Shown piece after piece: positions 44,892 to 46,186 of a stretch of DNA of 46,186 bases. Made by a program: the position numbers and the translations under genes. The stretch is from an uncultured Chlorobiales bacterium (GTDB taxonomy: Bacteria; Bacteroidota; Chlorobiia; Chlorobiales; Thermochlorobacteraceae). The stretch covers positions 1 through 46,186 of the forward strand of contig CALKXI010000113.1 in NCBI GenBank assembly GCA_938003965.1. The letters run 5' to 3'. Under the pieces are notes generated by a model. That model had not been told where the DNA came from and did not search any database. It saw only the letters and a program-made list of their open reading frames with translations. How positions within the stretch are numbered: the first letter of the stretch is position 1; each line of letters starts with the position of its first letter.

Positions 44892-46186
44892 ATGGACACC
44901 ACATCAACGCAAAACTCGCAAAGCGATTTTAAGGATCTCTTTAATATCCTTCACGAGCAAACCAAAAACGAAAGCGAAACCGAAGTCAATCTTCACCCGC
45001 AAACGATGTGCCCTGCCTTCGGCGCACTGCGCGTCATTACGCGCATCGACGGCGCGCAAGTGTGCATGGCGACCGACAAAGGCTGTATGTATGGCTTAAC
45101 GTTCGTAACGCATTTTTATGCCGCCAAAAAGTCTATCGTCTCGCCTGAACTGATGTCGCAACAACTTTCAAGCGGCACGATGATTACCGACATTCGCAAC
45201 ACGCTCGAAGAAATCGCAAAAGATAAATCCATTCGGCTTATTCCTGTTGTAAGTTTATGCGTCGCCGAAACAGCAGGCATTGCCGAAGAACTCTTGCCGA
45301 AAAAAGTGGGAAACGCCGAAGTGGTGCTCGTGCGCATTCCTGCCTATCTCATCAAGTCGCACCCCGAAGCCAAAGACATTGCGATTGAAGCCCTGCTCAA
45401 ACGCTTTGCGCAAACGCGAGCAGACGAGCGCAAAAAATCGGTTGCCATTATCGGCGAAATTTTCCCGCTCGATGCCATGATGATTGGGCAAGTCTTGGAG
45501 CGCATTGGCGTTGAATCGGTGCTGACGCTTCCGTCGCAAGAATTAGATGACTACAAAGATGCAGGCAACGTGGGCGTCGCCGTCGTGTTACACCCGTTTT
45601 ATGAGCGCGTAGAGGAGTTTTTTCGTGCGCGTGGCGTCAAGGTGGTCGGAAGCAATCCTGTCGGCGTGAATGCAACTTACAAGTGGATTAAAGACATCGG
45701 CGAAGCCTTGGGGCTTGACGCAGAAAAAGTCGAACAAGTTGCACAAGAAGAGAAAGCAAAAATCAAAGCCGTGATTGATTCAAAGAAAATGAAGGGCACA
45801 GTGATTGTAGCGGGTTATGAAGGCAACGAATTTCCATTGGTGCGCCTGCTTTTAGAAGCGGGCATTAATGTGCCATATGCTTCAACCTCTATTGCGCATA
45901 CCGAACTTGGAGAGAGCGACCACAACCTGCTCACGATGCTCGGCACAGAACTGCGCTATCGCAAATATCTCGAAGAAGACCGCCGCGCGGTTTTCAAATA
46001 CAAGCCCGACTTGGTTATTGGCACAACCTCGCTCGATAGTTATGTGAAGGAACTCGGCATTCCCGCCGTCTATTACACCAACATCATTTCGTCGCGTCCG
46101 ATTTACTTTGCACAAGGCGCAAGTATTATGCTCGACTTAATCCAATCGCTGATGTCAAAGAAGCCCGCCTTTGAAAAAATGAAGCA
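44892..46186 (+). CDS. bchY: chlorophyllide a reductase subunit Y (3' end beyond the window)
   Basis: Subunit of the nitrogenase-like BchXYZ complex that reduces ring B of chlorophyllide a on the way to bacteriochlorophyll a. The frame starts at the ATG at 44892 behind a GGAG ribosome site and is open to the right edge, giving about 431 residues of a family near 480-520. The likely 4Fe-4S ligand cysteines are Cys40 (QTMCPAFGALRV), Cys65 (ATDKGCMYGLTFVTH) and Cys123 (VVSLCVAETAG). Further family segments are GSNPVGVNATYKWIKDIG and AVYYTNIISSRPIYFAQGA. bchX and bchZ are not visible; bchZ may follow. This gene is the main evidence that the host is phototrophic. Confidence 0.95.
   Translation, partial: MDTTSTQNSQSDFKDLFNILHEQTKNESETEVNLHPQTMCPAFGALRVITRIDGAQVCMATDKGCMYGLTFVTHFYAAKKSIVSPELMSQQLSSGTMITDIRNTLEEIAKDKSIRLIPVVSLCVAETAGIAEELLPKKVGNAEVVLVRIPAYLIKSHPEAKDIAIEALLKRFAQTRADERKKSVAIIGEIFPLDAMMIGQVLERIGVESVLTLPSQELDDYKDAGNVGVAVVLHPFYERVEEFFRARGVKVVGSNPVGVNATYKWIKDIGEALGLDAEKVEQVAQEEKAKIKAVIDSKKMKGTVIVAGYEGNEFPLVRLLLEAGINVPYASTSIAHTELGESDHNLLTMLGTELRYRKYLEEDRRAVFKYKPDLVIGTTSLDSYVKELGIPAVYYTNIISSRPIYFAQGASIMLDLIQSLMSKKPAFEKMK

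Overview
The window reads as chromosomal DNA from a Gram-negative phototroph of the phylum Chlorobiota (green sulfur bacteria and their Chloroherpeton/Thermochlorobacter-type relatives). The direct evidence is the 5' part of bchY (chlorophyllide a reductase subunit Y, bacteriochlorophyll a synthesis) at the right end. FCB-superphylum traits support this: a type IX secretion C-terminal sorting domain on a secreted esterase, a TonB-dependent receptor with a CarboxypepD_reg-like N-terminus, heptose (LPS core) synthesis, weak Shine-Dalgarno signals, and two promoter matches of the TTG/TTTG...TAnnTTTG type used in Bacteroidota. Species is not determinable from the window; the phylum call is inference from these genes.

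Layout. 1-2.6 kb, minus strand: apt, folD and a 3'-truncated alr. 2.7-5.7 kb, plus: asd, a TPR protein with an odd N-terminal domain, coaD. 5.7-13.05 kb, minus: argD, argH, ptsH (HPr), obg, a purine nucleoside phosphorylase, ppk1 and a small DUF1232/YkvA protein. 13.2-26.7 kb, plus: a TPR protein, aroE, a TonB-dependent receptor, a TIGR01777 epimerase, a histidine kinase plus tandem-receiver response regulator, scpA, a glycosyltransferase, uvrB and a small cysteine-rich GDCCVxC protein. 26.8-28.1 kb, plus: an AT-rich restriction-modification pair, the clearest accessory DNA here. 28.35-29.8 kb: rimO and a tRNA-Gly(CCC) with its own promoter and terminator. 29.8-33.3 kb, minus: a T9SS-tagged esterase followed by a three-PAS soluble histidine kinase. 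33.3-36.4 kb, plus: an exported TPR protein and an ABC-2 permease. 36.4-42 kb, minus: phoH, a degenerate amino-acid-kinase-fold protein, hldD, and sdhC-sdhD-sdhA without sdhB. 42.1 kb to the end: ddl (plus), a CoA-transferase (minus), and divergently bchY (plus, open at the window edge).

Most genes are housekeeping: purine salvage, one-carbon metabolism, amino acid and cell-wall precursor synthesis, DNA repair, chromosome segregation and ribosome maturation. alr (left edge) and ddl (42 kb) are the two steps that supply D-Ala-D-Ala. argD and argH lie together. ppk1 and PNP sit on the same strand. SdhCDA and the CoA-transferase fit a succinate/acetate-handling central metabolism beside phototrophy.

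The items most worth attention are: (i) the R-M island, whose putative nuclease lacks the usual PD-(D/E)XK lysine; (ii) the TPR protein at 3.8 kb, whose N-terminus resembles a STAND-type NTPase region without a Walker A motif; (iii) a probable pseudoenzyme of the amino acid kinase fold beside hldD; (iv) the missing sdhB; (v) inverted repeats in the bchY/CoA-transferase divergent region; (vi) two clean Bacteroidota-type promoter matches. I found no CRISPR array, rRNA, insertion sequence or prophage.
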